The position numbers and the translations under genes were made by a program. Positions 16,438 through 25,905 of a DNA stretch of 64,000 bases are shown piece by piece (the first letter of the stretch is position 1; every line of letters starts with the position of its first letter). This DNA is from an uncultured Eubacteriales bacterium (GTDB lineage Bacteria; Bacillota; Clostridia; Christensenellales; CAG-314), in the NCBI GenBank assembly GCA_948938605.1, contig CARAIG010000086.1, positions 1-64,000 of the forward strand, in the 5' to 3' direction. The notes under the pieces were generated by a model, which worked only from the letters and a program-made list of their open reading frames with translations, searched no databases and was not told the DNA's origin.

Positions 16438-17868
16438 ATGCGTCAAACAAATAAACGGTTTTTAATAATTAAATACTTATGTGTTGTAGCAGTGATTTTT
16501 ATGTCTATTTGCGGTTTTTCTGCTTCGGTAGCCATTGCTTATACAGATAGCGAAAACGCCGATATTTATAAAAGTATAGACGACTATCTTAACGACGTTA
16601 CGACAAAAGCCAACTTCCCGTCATTGTCAATAGCAATAGTAGATAAGGAAACTACTTTATTTTCTAAATCCTACGGGGATTGTGAAAGTCCCGACGTTCC
16701 GTATTTACTTGGCTCGGTAAGCAAATCGTTTACTGCGCTTTGTATAATGCAACTTGCGGAACAAGGCAAAATCGATTTAAATGCCGAATTAAGCAAATAT
16801 TTACCTAATGCCACCGACGGCGACAACATATCGATAATTCAACTGCTTAACCATACAAGCGGTCTTGGCGAACATCAAAATTTAACTAATTATAAAATAG
16901 TAGGCAAGCAAGGCGTACATACTTATGCAAATGTCAATTATTCTTTATTGGGTAAAGTTGTCGAAAAAGTAAGCGGTACCGATTATGCAAGTTATGTTAC
17001 CGATAATATTTTTGCTCCTCTTTGCATGACAAAATCTTTTGCCGATATCGGTAAGGCAAAGGAAAACGGGCTTATTCAAGGCTATGAAAGTTGGTTCGGC
17101 ATCAATACTAAGACAAATGCAAAATTTTCAAATTCCGACAGCGCTTGGATAACAACTTCTGCGGGATATCTTTCATCGTCTGTTTCCGACCTTGGCAAAT
17201 ATCTGCAAATGTACTTAAACGGCGGTAAAGGAATAATATCTGCCGATAGCATAAATAAAATGTTTTATCAAGGCGTTGAAGTGGAAGCAAATATTCCGTA
17301 CCGATACGCTATGGGTTGGACTTTAATAAATGAACCGCTTAAACAACCCGCATTGCGCCATAGCGGACTTGTTGAAACGGGAATGTCGGTGGTGTATATT
17401 TTGCCCGAAAGTGAAATAGGAATTGCCATTGCAGTAAACACTAACGACTATTTTGTCGGTAAAGATATGATGGACCGAATTGATTGGGGAGTTGTTCTTA
17501 TGATTATGGGCGATGAGCCAAATCAAATAGGCGCAAATGAATATGTCTTAAAACATTTGTTGTACGATTTTATCTATTTATTAGTTTTTGCAATAGCCGT
17601 ACTGCCTATATTTTTGATTGCACATTACAAAAAAATGCTTGCAAGCGGAAAACTGTGGGTAAAGGTTTTGTTGCTTACGCTTTTACATTTAATACTGCCG
17701 GTAACTCTATTATTATTGCCACAGATTTTCTTTTCTACCCCGCTGTGGGTAGTAAAGGCTTTTGTACCCGATATGTTTACAGTCATTATAGTTTCGGCTT
17801 GTCTGCTGTTTGCGTGCGGAATTGTAAAAATATTTTTACTGGTTAAGCACAAATTGAAGTCCGTTTAA
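16438..17868 (+). CDS. Membrane-anchored serine hydrolase of the beta-lactamase class C/PBP family
   Basis: 476 residues. An N-terminal signal/anchor helix (about residues 12-36) precedes a serine beta-lactamase-like domain: SVSK (Ser93-Lys96, the SxxK motif), YAN (163-165, in YANVNYSLLG) and HSG (308-310, replacing KTG). Three hydrophobic segments follow at the C-terminus (about 380-475). The catalytic domain should face outside. Such proteins act as peptidases or esterases on cell-wall or D-amino-acid substrates, and activity on beta-lactams is not implied. The GGAGA site fixes the start, and it has a terminator at 17966. Confidence 0.87.
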   Translation: MRQTNKRFLIIKYLCVVAVIFMSICGFSASVAIAYTDSENADIYKSIDDYLNDVTTKANFPSLSIAIVDKETTLFSKSYGDCESPDVPYLLGSVSKSFTALCIMQLAEQGKIDLNAELSKYLPNATDGDNISIIQLLNHTSGLGEHQNLTNYKIVGKQGVHTYANVNYSLLGKVVEKVSGTDYASYVTDNIFAPLCMTKSFADIGKAKENGLIQGYESWFGINTKTNAKFSNSDSAWITTSAGYLSSSVSDLGKYLQMYLNGGKGIISADSINKMFYQGVEVEANIPYRYAMGWTLINEPLKQPALRHSGLVETGMSVVYILPESEIGIAIAVNTNDYFVGKDMMDRIDWGVVLMIMGDEPNQIGANEYVLKHLLYDFIYLLVFAIAVLPIFLIAHYKKMLASGKLWVKVLLLTLLHLILPVTLLLLPQIFFSTPLWVVKAFVPDMFTVIIVSACLLFACGIVKIFLLVKHKLKSV

Positions 17869-17965
17869 CTGTATATTTTTTTTTAACTGTTATAGGAGTG
17901 ACATTAGTTTTAGCAGGTTACTTAATAGACAAAATTAAATATTAAATAACAATTTGTAAATAAGC

Positions 17966-18002
17966 AAAGGGAACGAGAATTTTAAATTTTTTCGTTCCCT
18001 TT
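17966..18002 (+). terminator. Terminator after the serine hydrolase gene
   Basis: AAAGGGAACGA / TCGTTCCCTTT stem with an AT-rich loop, followed by ATTGTAATTTTTTT. Confidence 0.8.
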
Positions 18003-18096
18003 ATTGTAATTTTTTTACCGTTGTTTTTGCAACAATATGCCCTAATAACTTTTGTAAACCGATTGCAATTCGCTCGTTTGGTTTTTATATTGAAAC

Positions 18097-18114
18097 TTGT
18101 TGATTTGTCAACAA
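18097..18114. promoter_or_regulatory. Upstream operator of the MarR-DegV operon
   Basis: TTGTTGA, TTTG, TCAACAA: an inverted repeat with 7-bp arms. It matches the arms of the second site at 18146-18167 and sits just upstream of the -35 box. Confidence 0.75.
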
Positions 18115-18119
18115 ATTAA

Positions 18120-18148
18120 TTGACAACCGTTTGAATATAATGTATACT
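18120..18148 (+). promoter_or_regulatory. Promoter of the MarR-DegV operon
   Basis: TTGACA (18120-18125), 17 bp, TATACT (18143-18148). The -10 and start region are covered by the downstream operator, and the -35 adjoins the upstream one. Confidence 0.75.
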
Positions 18149-18167
18149 TGTTGACAAATCAACAAGT
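18146..18167. promoter_or_regulatory. Downstream operator of the MarR-DegV operon
   Basis: Perfect palindrome with 9-bp arms ACTTGTTGA and TCAACAAGT around CAAA. It overlaps the -10 and probable start site, 10 nt before the MarR ATG, which is the expected position for MarR autorepression. Confidence 0.8.
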
Positions 18168-18177
18168 GGAGGAAATT

Positions 18178-18627
18178 ATGGAAAACGTATTCGAAAACTT
18201 CACCGTTACCGTAATGAAGATAAACAAAACGGTGCAAAAAATCAAACAAGTTGAAATGCAACGGTACAATTTAAAAAGCATACACGTAATGTGTATTTAT
18301 TATCTTAGCGAACGCAAACAAGGGCTTACCGCAAGCGAACTTATGCGTTTAACTTACGAGGATAAGTCGGCGCTATCCCGCGCGTTAAAGCAACTGCGCA
18401 ACGACGGTTATGTTGTGTACGACGTCGACTCGTACAATGCTGTAATTACGCTAACGGACAAAGGCAAGCAAATTGCAACCGACGTAATAAGCAAAATAGA
18501 CAAAGCAGTGCTTTTTGCAAGCGCGGATTTTACCGACGAACAGCGGGACTTTTTTTACCGTTCGTTAAGCGCAATTTGCGACAACATACAAAAGTATTAC
18601 GAAAAGGTGGTTAAAGGCAATGATTAA
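18178..18627 (+). CDS. MarR family transcriptional regulator
   Basis: 149 residues starting at ATG 18178 behind GGAGG. An in-frame TTG at 18148 is rejected because it lies within the -10/operator. The winged-helix core is clear: KQGLTASELMRLTYEDKSALSR is the recognition-helix region, followed by the wing around DGYVVYDVDSYNAVITLTDKG. MarR dimers bind palindromes, and two near-identical ones flank the promoter. It overlaps the DegV gene by 8 nt. The pairing recalls FabT, the MarR-type regulator of fatty-acid synthesis, with FakB-type fatty-acid-binding DegV proteins. A lipid-responsive role is inference. Confidence 0.9.
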   Translation: MENVFENFTVTVMKINKTVQKIKQVEMQRYNLKSIHVMCIYYLSERKQGLTASELMRLTYEDKSALSRALKQLRNDGYVVYDVDSYNAVITLTDKGKQIATDVISKIDKAVLFASADFTDEQRDFFYRSLSAICDNIQKYYEKVVKGND

Positions 18628-19468
18628 AATAGTGGTCGACTCCGCTTCGGACATAGACATAAACGAAGCGCAAACAATGGGCGTAGCGTTAATGCCGTTG
18701 CAAGTACGGTTCGGCAATGACGAGTATTTGGACGGCATAAACCTTACTAACAGACAGTTTTTTGAAAAGTTAATAGAAAGCGACGAACTTCCGCAAACAA
18801 GTCAAATAAACGAATACCGTTGGGCGGAAACGTTTGCCGAACTAACTAAGGACGGTGACGACGTGCTTGCAGTAACAATATCGTCTAAACTTTCGGGGAC
18901 GTATTCCTGTGCGGTAAAAGCTTCCAAAAAGTTTAACGGCAAAGTTCGCGTTGTGGACAGTTTAAATGCCAGCATAGGGGAACGCATACTGTTAAATTAC
19001 GCAATTAAACTTGTATCCGACAATGCGTCAACGCTTGACGAAACCGAAAAGGAATTGAACAAGGCAAAAAACAAAATACAAGTTTTAGCGGTGTTGGATA
19101 CTTTAAAATATTTGCGTAAAGGCGGACGTATTTCGTCGGTTACGGCGTTCGCGGGCGAATTGATGTCCATTAAACCGGTTATATCGGTCGTCAACGGCGA
19201 AGTGAAACTTGCAGGCAAAGCAATTGGCTCTAAAAAGGGAAACAACTTGCTTATGCAGTTGGTAAATAAATGCGGCGGAATAAATTTTAATATGCCGTAC
19301 GCATTGGCGTATTCGGGGCTAAACGACGATTATTTGCAAAAGTATTTAAATGACAGCGAACAACTGTGGAAAGGCAAAACGGACAATATTCCCGTACATT
19401 TAATAGGCAGTACAATAGGTACGCACGTTGGTCCCAACGCTATTGCGGTAGCCTTTTTTGCAAATTGA
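18620..19468 (+). CDS. DegV family fatty-acid-binding protein
   Basis: 282 residues. It has the N-terminal VDSASDI motif, the TSQINEYRW segment, TISSKLSGTY, VDSLNASIGE, the YLRKGGRISSVTA loop and the C-terminal IGSTIGTHVGPNAIAVAFF pocket. This is a more canonical DegV/FakB than the paralogue at 431-1294. FakB proteins hold a fatty acid for phosphorylation by FakA. It starts inside the end of the MarR gene (8-nt overlap, translational coupling) with an AAGG site, so its expression should follow the MarR operators. A terminator follows at 19550. Confidence 0.93.
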   Translation: MIKIVVDSASDIDINEAQTMGVALMPLQVRFGNDEYLDGINLTNRQFFEKLIESDELPQTSQINEYRWAETFAELTKDGDDVLAVTISSKLSGTYSCAVKASKKFNGKVRVVDSLNASIGERILLNYAIKLVSDNASTLDETEKELNKAKNKIQVLAVLDTLKYLRKGGRISSVTAFAGELMSIKPVISVVNGEVKLAGKAIGSKKGNNLLMQLVNKCGGINFNMPYALAYSGLNDDYLQKYLNDSEQLWKGKTDNIPVHLIGSTIGTHVGPNAIAVAFFAN

Positions 19469-19549
19469 TGTATGTGTTTAAATCCGAGTAATACTAATCG
19501 TATTTTGAGTAGTTGAGATTATTATTTTTTATACAAATTTTATCGCAAA

Positions 19550-19581
19550 AAAACGTTACGGTTTTTACGCCGTAACGTTTT
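19550..19581 (+). terminator. Terminator of the MarR-DegV operon
   Basis: 12-bp stem AAAACGTTACGG / CCGTAACGTTTT with an 8-nt loop, followed by GCTTTGTTTATTTG. Confidence 0.85.
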
Positions 19582-19760
19582 GCTTTGTTTATTTGTTGTT
19601 GTTTTGACTTTTTATGCGAGTGTTTTTGAGTTGATGTAACGGAATATACTTTAATTTTTATTAAAAACGTTTGTATTAAATTATTTGCTTTTATGCATTA
19701 TTATGTCGGTTTTTTATCGGGCTTTTCGGACGGGGCGACATTATTCCAAGCATTTACCGT

Positions 19761-20159
19761 TTAGTTAAGCAGGGCGCGTCGTTCGGGATTTAAATTTTGA
19801 ATTGACTTTATCAGTTTGCGATCCTCCGACGAAACGGTCATCGTTACGGAAGAAATAGGCAGTTTTCTTTTTGTTGAAGCCGATGGCGTAACGTCTTTGC
19901 CGTCCGAAGTTTTTATTACGGCATTTGGCGGATCGGAAGTATAAATATCTTCTACGCCGACAAGATAATCTATCGTACAGTTAAAAAACTCTGCAAGTCG
20001 GGTTAAGTACGTAATTTTAGGTTCGGCAATACCGTTTTCCCATTTGCAAACCGCCGCGTCGCTTACGCCTACTGCTTTTGCAAGTTGAAGCATGCTTAGT
20101 CCCGCTTCCTCGCGCAGTTCTCTTAAACGTTGTCCGAATAATATATGCTCTTTTTCCAT
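19761..20159 (-). CDS. XRE family transcriptional regulator
   Basis: 132 residues. The N-terminal HTH_3 domain spans about residues 8-65 (FGQRLRELREEAGLSMLQLA, then VGVSDAAVCKWENGIAEP), ending in the common FFNCTIDYLVG. A low-complexity tail of about 60 residues with no recognised domain follows (SDGKDVTPSASTKRK, then DRKLIKSIQNLNPERRALLN). It is divergent from the large lipoprotein gene with a 244-bp AT-rich gap, so it could regulate that gene, but no clear operator was identified. Confidence 0.88.
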   Translation of the reverse strand: MEKEHILFGQRLRELREEAGLSMLQLAKAVGVSDAAVCKWENGIAEPKITYLTRLAEFFNCTIDYLVGVEDIYTSDPPNAVIKTSDGKDVTPSASTKRKLPISSVTMTVSSEDRKLIKSIQNLNPERRALLN

Positions 20160-20403
20160 TTTTTCTCCCGACAGTCTACTTACTTATGTTAGTTTTATTT
20201 AGTATAACAAACTTTTGTTAATAACATCGTTGACACTTACTAAAATTAATGATATCCTATTGTCGCATTAACTATAATTAGTGAACGTATAAAAAATTTG
20301 TTATATACGGTGCAGTAAACAAAAAACTTGCCGTACGGCGAAATGTCTTTACGTCCTAATTAATTCGTATGATTTAAATTTACAAAATTATAGGGGGTTT
20401 ACT

Positions 20404-23400
20404 ATGAAAAGGAAACTGCTAATTGTTACGTTGTTGTTAATTATTGTACTTTGCGGTATTGTGCTTATCGCTTGCAATCCGGACGGTACCGACAAAGCAA
20501 GTTTCAATGCGGAATTTGTATCTTTCCGCAAAAAAATAGTTACAATACTTAAAGATAACGGTATTTTCGTTAACGATTTAGACAAGTCCGCGAGCAAGAC
20601 TGACGTTTATAAAAATATGGTTTATGCTGCTTCGAGCCTTAATTCGAACGGTTTAAACGGTATTGCGGATATACTTTTAAAGGATGAATACAAGTCGGAC
20701 GGCGACGGATACGACTTTGCTGTAAAGCAAATTTATACTGTAGCACTGCAAATGTCGCTGTGCTTGGGCGACGGCATAATCAATTACTTTGGCGAAGAAA
20801 CCATTTACAACATTCCCGTATACATACCCGATGTAAATATGGTAATTACCGAGCAAGATAATACCGTCAACATATATTCGTATCAAAAATACAACGACAT
20901 CGAGTCGATGATGAAAATAGAAATCGTTTTCGAAAATTCCGACGATTACTATTTTACCGTTGTCGAAACGGGCGGAGATTGGATTGCAACGGGCAACGAT
21001 TACGATATGTATTTTTACGGAAATTCTCAAAAGGAATTTTTGATGTATTCTCATAACGAAACTATGTACACTCCCAACGGAGCGGACTTTTATCAAACAG
21101 GAAACGCCAAAACATTGTCGGAGATTGCCGATATTTTAGGCGACGTGTTTAAGCTTGACGTAGCGGAGTACCGTAAAATAGACCAAAACGTAAAGCACCG
21201 TTTTACGCAAGAGCAATTTCAAAAGTTAAACGACAAGTATTTTAAGGACGTTCAAAGTTCTGTTGAAACGCGCGATTCGGAATTTGTCTACGAAAATATT
21301 AACGGCAAACGCGTTTTGACGTCTTTTGTTGCAGGTAACGGCGAAACGGAAGTAGTAATTCCGTCGGACACAAAGTATATGTCCGAACAGTTTGTAATCG
21401 AGGATTTAAAGGACTCCGTTAAAACTCTTGTAATACCTGCCTCAATCGAGCAATTGGTTGATACGGACGGCAATGTAACCGGTGACTGGAATTATGTCCG
21501 TATTGATATAATGACCCAAAACGGTGCTAAACTGCTTGAAAATATAACTGTCAAGCAAGGCTCCAAGTTGTTTAAGTCGGGTCAAGGACATTTGACAATG
21601 ACGGACGGATTTGTCGTATACGCATTGGACAAAACTTTGGATAAATTCGATTTAAACGTATTAGCCCGTGCGACCCGTCAGGAAGATGAAATCGGCGATG
21701 GCTTTAAATACAACAAATTGTTTAAGTTTAACGGTACTTCGGTTGATTTAGATTACGCATTATTCGAGTCAGTATCCCAAGATTACGGTTTAGGCGGCGA
21801 AGAATTGCTGAAAAATATTTACAAAGTATTTAACAATTCCGCGATAAATACTTACAATATTGCAATGTCGTTTACTAGTCGCGACAGCGGTAAAGACGAT
21901 CCGAATGTCGGCTTTTACGGATATTGGAACTTTGATATCAACCTAAAACTTGATACTGCAATTAACGTAGCCTTTGACGAATGCAGCGCAAGCGACGATT
22001 TGTATTTGAATGTAAATTTAATTAATTCTACGTCTAACAAACACAATGTTACGGTTAACGTCGAAGGTTTTTCCTACCGCACAACTTTGGAAGTAGTACC
22101 CAAGCAACCCCAAGCAGACAAGGGCGAAGATCCCGTTTTTGTATCCAATGACAAAATATTTACTACGTTTAATTTAGACATTCCTACAATCTATTACGAA
22201 GGGTTGTGCGTTGATTCGCAATGTTTACGCAGAGACGAACAAAATTCAACAATCAACTTCGATACGTCAAAAGACGAACAATACCGTTATTACGAAATAG
22301 CCGACGCTAACACTAACGCAAATCATTCCAACCTTTACTGCGTGTTAGACATTACAAACGATGTGCGCAACGGCGACAAGATAACAATTTCGCAAAAGCT
22401 GTTCGGTCTTGACGTAATGCGTGTACGTATAGACGTAGACGCAGTGACAAATAAACAAGTAACCGTTATTTTGAATAATTTGGATAATTTTGATCGTGTT
22501 GAATTTTACAGTTCGTCAAACGCGGAAAAAACAACTCTTGATAATGCCGATTTTGTAATTTCCGCCAATTGCGAATTTGATAGTATAATACCGTTTATAG
22601 TCAATTACGATTCGAATACAAACTACGCAATATCCTTTACATTGCGCGGATCGGACAAAGCGGAAGTATTTCAAACGGGTTGGGAATACGGTTACGGCAA
22701 TCCCGATAACGAAAGGCGCGAAGCAACGTTTTGGTACGAGAACAGGGAACTGGCAGTATCGTACAGTAAACGGTTGGGTGTTGTAATACTGGAAGAATGC
22801 GAACAAGGTTATGCGTATTTTGCATTCCAACGCAGATATTTGGAAGGTTGGAACAGCGTAGGACAAATTAACGTTTTGGATTTATACCGTAACGATAAGG
22901 GGCAGCTTTGCTGTTCGTATGAAGCAATATCGAAAAAGGACGAAGTATATTACGATAAAGATTTTGTGCTTGTAAAATACGCGTTAGGGGTGCAAAGCGT
23001 TAAAGTTGCTTACGACAAGCAATGGTCAGTGGTAAGCGTAAATTTGGAAGCGGAATTTGCCGAAAACTCGGTTGACGGCAAAACTTATTTTACTGCAACG
23101 GTAAGCACTTTTAATAATGACAAAAAAGGAAGTAAAAATTACGACGATTTACAAGACCAACCGTTGTTTGAGTTTTTCGATTGTAATTATACGAAAGATT
23201 ATTATGATGCCAGTAGCGGAAGTCTTTACAAGACCGAAACCGGCGGTACAAATTTAATAATCGTGTGCGCTGAGGACAGACTGTTAGTACTCCGCAAATA
23301 TTCGTACATCAATGAAAATTTGCGGGTAAATATCGGTAACAAATCTTTTGATACCAACTATAAAAGCTACGAAAGTTCAAATTATGCAACGTTTAACGTT

Positions 23401-24417
23401 GACGCTTGGGGTTTGGAAGATATAGACAATTACGTCTACTATTTTGAATACAAAAATTGGCAAGGCGAATACGAGTTTTCGGAAGTTCACGTTTACCATC
23501 AAAACGGTTCGGTTTATGCCACAACAATTAAATTAAACAGTACTGTCCGTCTTGTCCGTTTGCCCATTGGTCAACATATGCAAAATTTTAAGGGGGATAA
23601 TTTCGATATAACGCTAAATTTAGACCTTATTAAACCCGAATTAGATATTAATGACAATGGATTGTTTTCCTTTTTAAGTAAATCGCAGTATACGTTAAGC
23701 GGCAATGTGGAAAGCTACGATATCGAAGAATACGGATTTTTCAGTAATCTTAATTTCAATTTCCGGTATCTAAATTACGGAACTAACGAACAGTGGTCCA
23801 ACTTCGAATGGCAATATTCGTTTGACGGACTTGATTTGCAAATTACAGGCTTGGAAATTTTTGACGAGTTTTTTAACTTGCAAATAAATATCGAAGGGCA
23901 AGCATATTCCAAAAATGTACTGTTAAATACGGAAATTTATCTTGACGGTATAAATTTGGACGAAAGATATGTTTATTACATAAGTAGTTCGGACGGCAGA
24001 TTGTACCAACTTGAAGTAAATGACGGAGTTATGTCGTTATATATTTACGACAAATATATTAGCGGCGAAGAAAAAAAGGTTTTAAATATCGTAAAAATAC
24101 GCAATGAATTCGAAGTAAATATAGACGGAATATATTCGATAAGCGGTGACAATTGGAAAAAAATCGACGTAGAAATAAAGGCAACTATACAAATTAAAGT
24201 ATATCAAGGTAATGATAAAAACAGTTGTCGCGTCGAATGCGAAGGTACAGGCACAGTCGACGGAAAACAAATAACCGAAATTCGCAGCGACTTCGACTTT
24301 TTAATGCTAAATTTAAATTGGGAAGGTAAAACATCGGACGACCGTTTTTATTGGATATTTTCTATTACTGCCGACGGGGAAATTATAATTACCGATATTG
24401 TTCTATTTGAATATTAA
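20404..24417 (+). CDS. Very large lipoprotein of unknown function
   Basis: 1337 residues. The N-terminus MKRKLLIVTLLLIIVLCGIV runs into LIAC, a signal-peptidase II lipobox, so the mature protein should be lipid-anchored on the outer face of the membrane with Cys24 as the lipidated residue. The rest is hydrophilic, rich in Asp, Asn, Tyr and aromatic beta-strand patterns. A stretch around residues 310-355 (GETEVVIPSDTKY, KTLVIPASIEQLV) resembles the strand rhythm of BspA-type or LRR_5 repeats, but only briefly. I recognise no catalytic domain. The start has a GGGGG site. It is monocistronic, with a strong terminator. Possibly an adhesin or surface scaffold; the function is unknown. Confidence 0.85.
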   Translation: MKRKLLIVTLLLIIVLCGIVLIACNPDGTDKASFNAEFVSFRKKIVTILKDNGIFVNDLDKSASKTDVYKNMVYAASSLNSNGLNGIADILLKDEYKSDGDGYDFAVKQIYTVALQMSLCLGDGIINYFGEETIYNIPVYIPDVNMVITEQDNTVNIYSYQKYNDIESMMKIEIVFENSDDYYFTVVETGGDWIATGNDYDMYFYGNSQKEFLMYSHNETMYTPNGADFYQTGNAKTLSEIADILGDVFKLDVAEYRKIDQNVKHRFTQEQFQKLNDKYFKDVQSSVETRDSEFVYENINGKRVLTSFVAGNGETEVVIPSDTKYMSEQFVIEDLKDSVKTLVIPASIEQLVDTDGNVTGDWNYVRIDIMTQNGAKLLENITVKQGSKLFKSGQGHLTMTDGFVVYALDKTLDKFDLNVLARATRQEDEIGDGFKYNKLFKFNGTSVDLDYALFESVSQDYGLGGEELLKNIYKVFNNSAINTYNIAMSFTSRDSGKDDPNVGFYGYWNFDINLKLDTAINVAFDECSASDDLYLNVNLINSTSNKHNVTVNVEGFSYRTTLEVVPKQPQADKGEDPVFVSNDKIFTTFNLDIPTIYYEGLCVDSQCLRRDEQNSTINFDTSKDEQYRYYEIADANTNANHSNLYCVLDITNDVRNGDKITISQKLFGLDVMRVRIDVDAVTNKQVTVILNNLDNFDRVEFYSSSNAEKTTLDNADFVISANCEFDSIIPFIVNYDSNTNYAISFTLRGSDKAEVFQTGWEYGYGNPDNERREATFWYENRELAVSYSKRLGVVILEECEQGYAYFAFQRRYLEGWNSVGQINVLDLYRNDKGQLCCSYEAISKKDEVYYDKDFVLVKYALGVQSVKVAYDKQWSVVSVNLEAEFAENSVDGKTYFTATVSTFNNDKKGSKNYDDLQDQPLFEFFDCNYTKDYYDASSGSLYKTETGGTNLIIVCAEDRLLVLRKYSYINENLRVNIGNKSFDTNYKSYESSNYATFNVDAWGLEDIDNYVYYFEYKNWQGEYEFSEVHVYHQNGSVYATTIKLNSTVRLVRLPIGQHMQNFKGDNFDITLNLDLIKPELDINDNGLFSFLSKSQYTLSGNVESYDIEEYGFFSNLNFNFRYLNYGTNEQWSNFEWQYSFDGLDLQITGLEIFDEFFNLQINIEGQAYSKNVLLNTEIYLDGINLDERYVYYISSSDGRLYQLEVNDGVMSLYIYDKYISGEEKKVLNIVKIRNEFEVNIDGIYSISGDNWKKIDVEIKATIQIKVYQGNDKNSCRVECEGTGTVDGKQITEIRSDFDFLMLNLNWEGKTSDDRFYWIFSITADGEIIITDIVLFEY

Positions 24418-24420
24418 ACA

Positions 24421-24450
24421 AAAAAACCACGCAAATTTGCGTGGTTTTTT
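24421..24450 (+). terminator. Terminator after the large lipoprotein gene
   Basis: AAAAAACCACGCAA / TTGCGTGGTTTTTT, a 14-bp perfect stem with its own T-tract, four bases after the stop codon. Confidence 0.92.
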
Positions 24451-24460
24451 GCTGTGTTTG

Positions 24461-24469
24461 TGTTACAAT
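24461..24469 (+). promoter_or_regulatory. Extended -10 promoter, probable leaderless start
   Basis: TGTTACAAT, an extended -10 (TGn plus TACAAT), ends 6 nt before the ATG at 24476. No ribosome-binding site is present between them, so transcription probably begins at or beside the start codon. Confidence 0.5.
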
Positions 24470-24475
24470 AGTTTT

Positions 24476-25603
24476 ATGAAATTACTTATTCCTGTGGCTT
24501 CGGGAATTGAAGCGGTAGTTAAGCGTCAGCTTATGTTATTGGGTTATCCCGACACTCGCGCAATAAACGGACGAATTGCAGTAGACAATTGCAGTTGGCT
24601 GGACGTTGCGCGCTTAAATATGTTTTTGCGTAGCGGTGAACGTGTTTTAATTAACCTTGCGGAGTTTTCCGCAACGACGTTCGACGAACTGTTTGACGGA
24701 CTGTGTACAATAAACTGGTGCGACTACGTCGACAAAAACGGCAGGACGGTTGTAGTTACCAAAACTGTAAACAGCACGCTGTTTGCGCACCATTCGGTGC
24801 AGTCGGTAGGCAAAAAAGCAATAGTGTCCGTTTTACAGCAAAAGTACGGCATATTAGCCGAAGACGGAGCCGAATACAAGGTGGAACTCGATATAACAAA
24901 TGACGTGTGTTCGGTCAACCTTGACACATCGGGCGCGGGACTGCACAAACGCGGTTACCGTACTTTGGCGTACTCCGCCCCGTTAAAGGAAACAACCGCT
25001 TCGGCATTAATCGACTTGTCTGTATGGAACCCCGACAAAGCTTTTGCCGATGTTTTTTGCGGAAGCGGAACTTTACCTATCGAAGCGGCAATTAAGGCGT
25101 TGAAGATAGCCCCCGGGCTAAAACGGACGTTTGCTTATCAACAGTGGACTTGCGTCGATAACAACGCCTACGCGCTTGCGTTGGACGAAGCGCAACAAAT
25201 TCGCGTTAACCGCCCGTTAAATATTATCGGCGCGGATATCAGCAGCGAAGCGATAAGCATTGCAAAGTATCACGCAAAACAAGCGGGAGTGGACAATTAC
25301 ATCAAGTTCAATATCCGCAAAGCGCAGGATTTTAAGTCCAATGCGAGTTACGGCGTAAACATAAGCAACCCGCCTTACGGCGAACGGTTAAGCGACTTGG
25401 ACGAAGTAAAGCAAACTGCCACTGACTTGGGCAAACTGTACAAAACTTTAAATAACTGGAACTTTTACTTTTTGTCGCCGTATCAGGAGTTCGAACGCTG
25501 TTTCGGTCGGCGCGCCGACAAAAAACGATATATTTACAATGCGGGAATTAAGTGTAGTTACTTTGCGTTTTTGAGCAAATCCAAACCCCCTAAGCCCGTA
25601 TAA
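24476..25603 (+). CDS. THUMP-domain class I SAM-dependent RNA methyltransferase (RlmL/YpsC-like)
   Basis: 375 residues from ATG 24476. Upstream in-frame codons overlap the preceding terminator and are rejected. The N-terminal part (about 1-155) is a THUMP-type RNA-binding region beginning MKLLIPVASGIEAVVKRQL. The C-terminal Rossmann methyltransferase has FADVFCGSGTLPIEAA, IIGADISSEAI and the catalytic NPPYGERL motif for base N-methylation. Homologues act on 23S rRNA (RlmL, m2G2445), though some Clostridial members are not tested. The last codons and stop come from the start of a repeat element at 25592, so the native C-terminus may have been replaced. Confidence 0.9.
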   Translation: MKLLIPVASGIEAVVKRQLMLLGYPDTRAINGRIAVDNCSWLDVARLNMFLRSGERVLINLAEFSATTFDELFDGLCTINWCDYVDKNGRTVVVTKTVNSTLFAHHSVQSVGKKAIVSVLQQKYGILAEDGAEYKVELDITNDVCSVNLDTSGAGLHKRGYRTLAYSAPLKETTASALIDLSVWNPDKAFADVFCGSGTLPIEAAIKALKIAPGLKRTFAYQQWTCVDNNAYALALDEAQQIRVNRPLNIIGADISSEAISIAKYHAKQAGVDNYIKFNIRKAQDFKSNASYGVNISNPPYGERLSDLDEVKQTATDLGKLYKTLNNWNFYFLSPYQEFERCFGRRADKKRYIYNAGIKCSYFAFLSKSKPPKPV

Positions 25604-25713
25604 AGGGGCGTCTGCTTTGTTAAACTGCGGACTCACGCTCAGTCACGTACGACTTAGTACGCTCATTCGCGTTCGCCTTGTTTGCCTCGCATCCACCCCT
25701 TTCTACGGGCTTA
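25592..25713 (+). repeat. Stop-codon-linked repeat, copy 2
   Basis: Imperfect inverted ends AAGCCCGTA / TACGGGCTT. Internal CTCAGTCACGTACG and TAGTACGCTC blocks are shared with copy 3, and the end is TTTCTACGGGCTTA followed by a GGGCTT/AAGCCC hairpin (25707-25721). It supplies the last codons and stop of the methyltransferase gene. Confidence 0.8.
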
Positions 25714-25792
25714 GGAAGCCCTTACGGGTTGGTGTAGTAAATAAAAGTGTGATCAATAAAATTACAGTCACGTATGCCAAATCCGCACCCGC

Positions 25793-25860
25793 CTCGTCTT
25801 GCACGCTTTGGCTACGCAATCCGCACTGTGGATATGCGCTAAACGCGTCGTGCCCTTGCC
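25793..25860 (+). repeat. Extragenic repeat B, copy 1
   Basis: Shares CGTCTTGCACGCTTTGGCTA, GCAATCCGCACTG and GGATATGCGCTAAACGCGTC with 38979-39050, in the same orientation and the same order relative to the stop-linked repeat. The two composite blocks may have spread together. Confidence 0.75.
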
Positions 25861-25905
25861 TACCGAATTATTCCATTATAATGCGTAATTGCAGTAACTC
25901 ATTTT

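Noticed and set aside
17882..17945. Short frame LTVIGVTLVLAGYLIDKIKY after the serine hydrolase gene
   Set aside because: It looks like the end of a membrane helix and might be a gene remnant, but it has no start signal and is too short to support.
18148..18177. Upstream TTG start giving a longer MarR protein
   Set aside because: It lies in the -10/operator; ATG 18178 has GGAGG.
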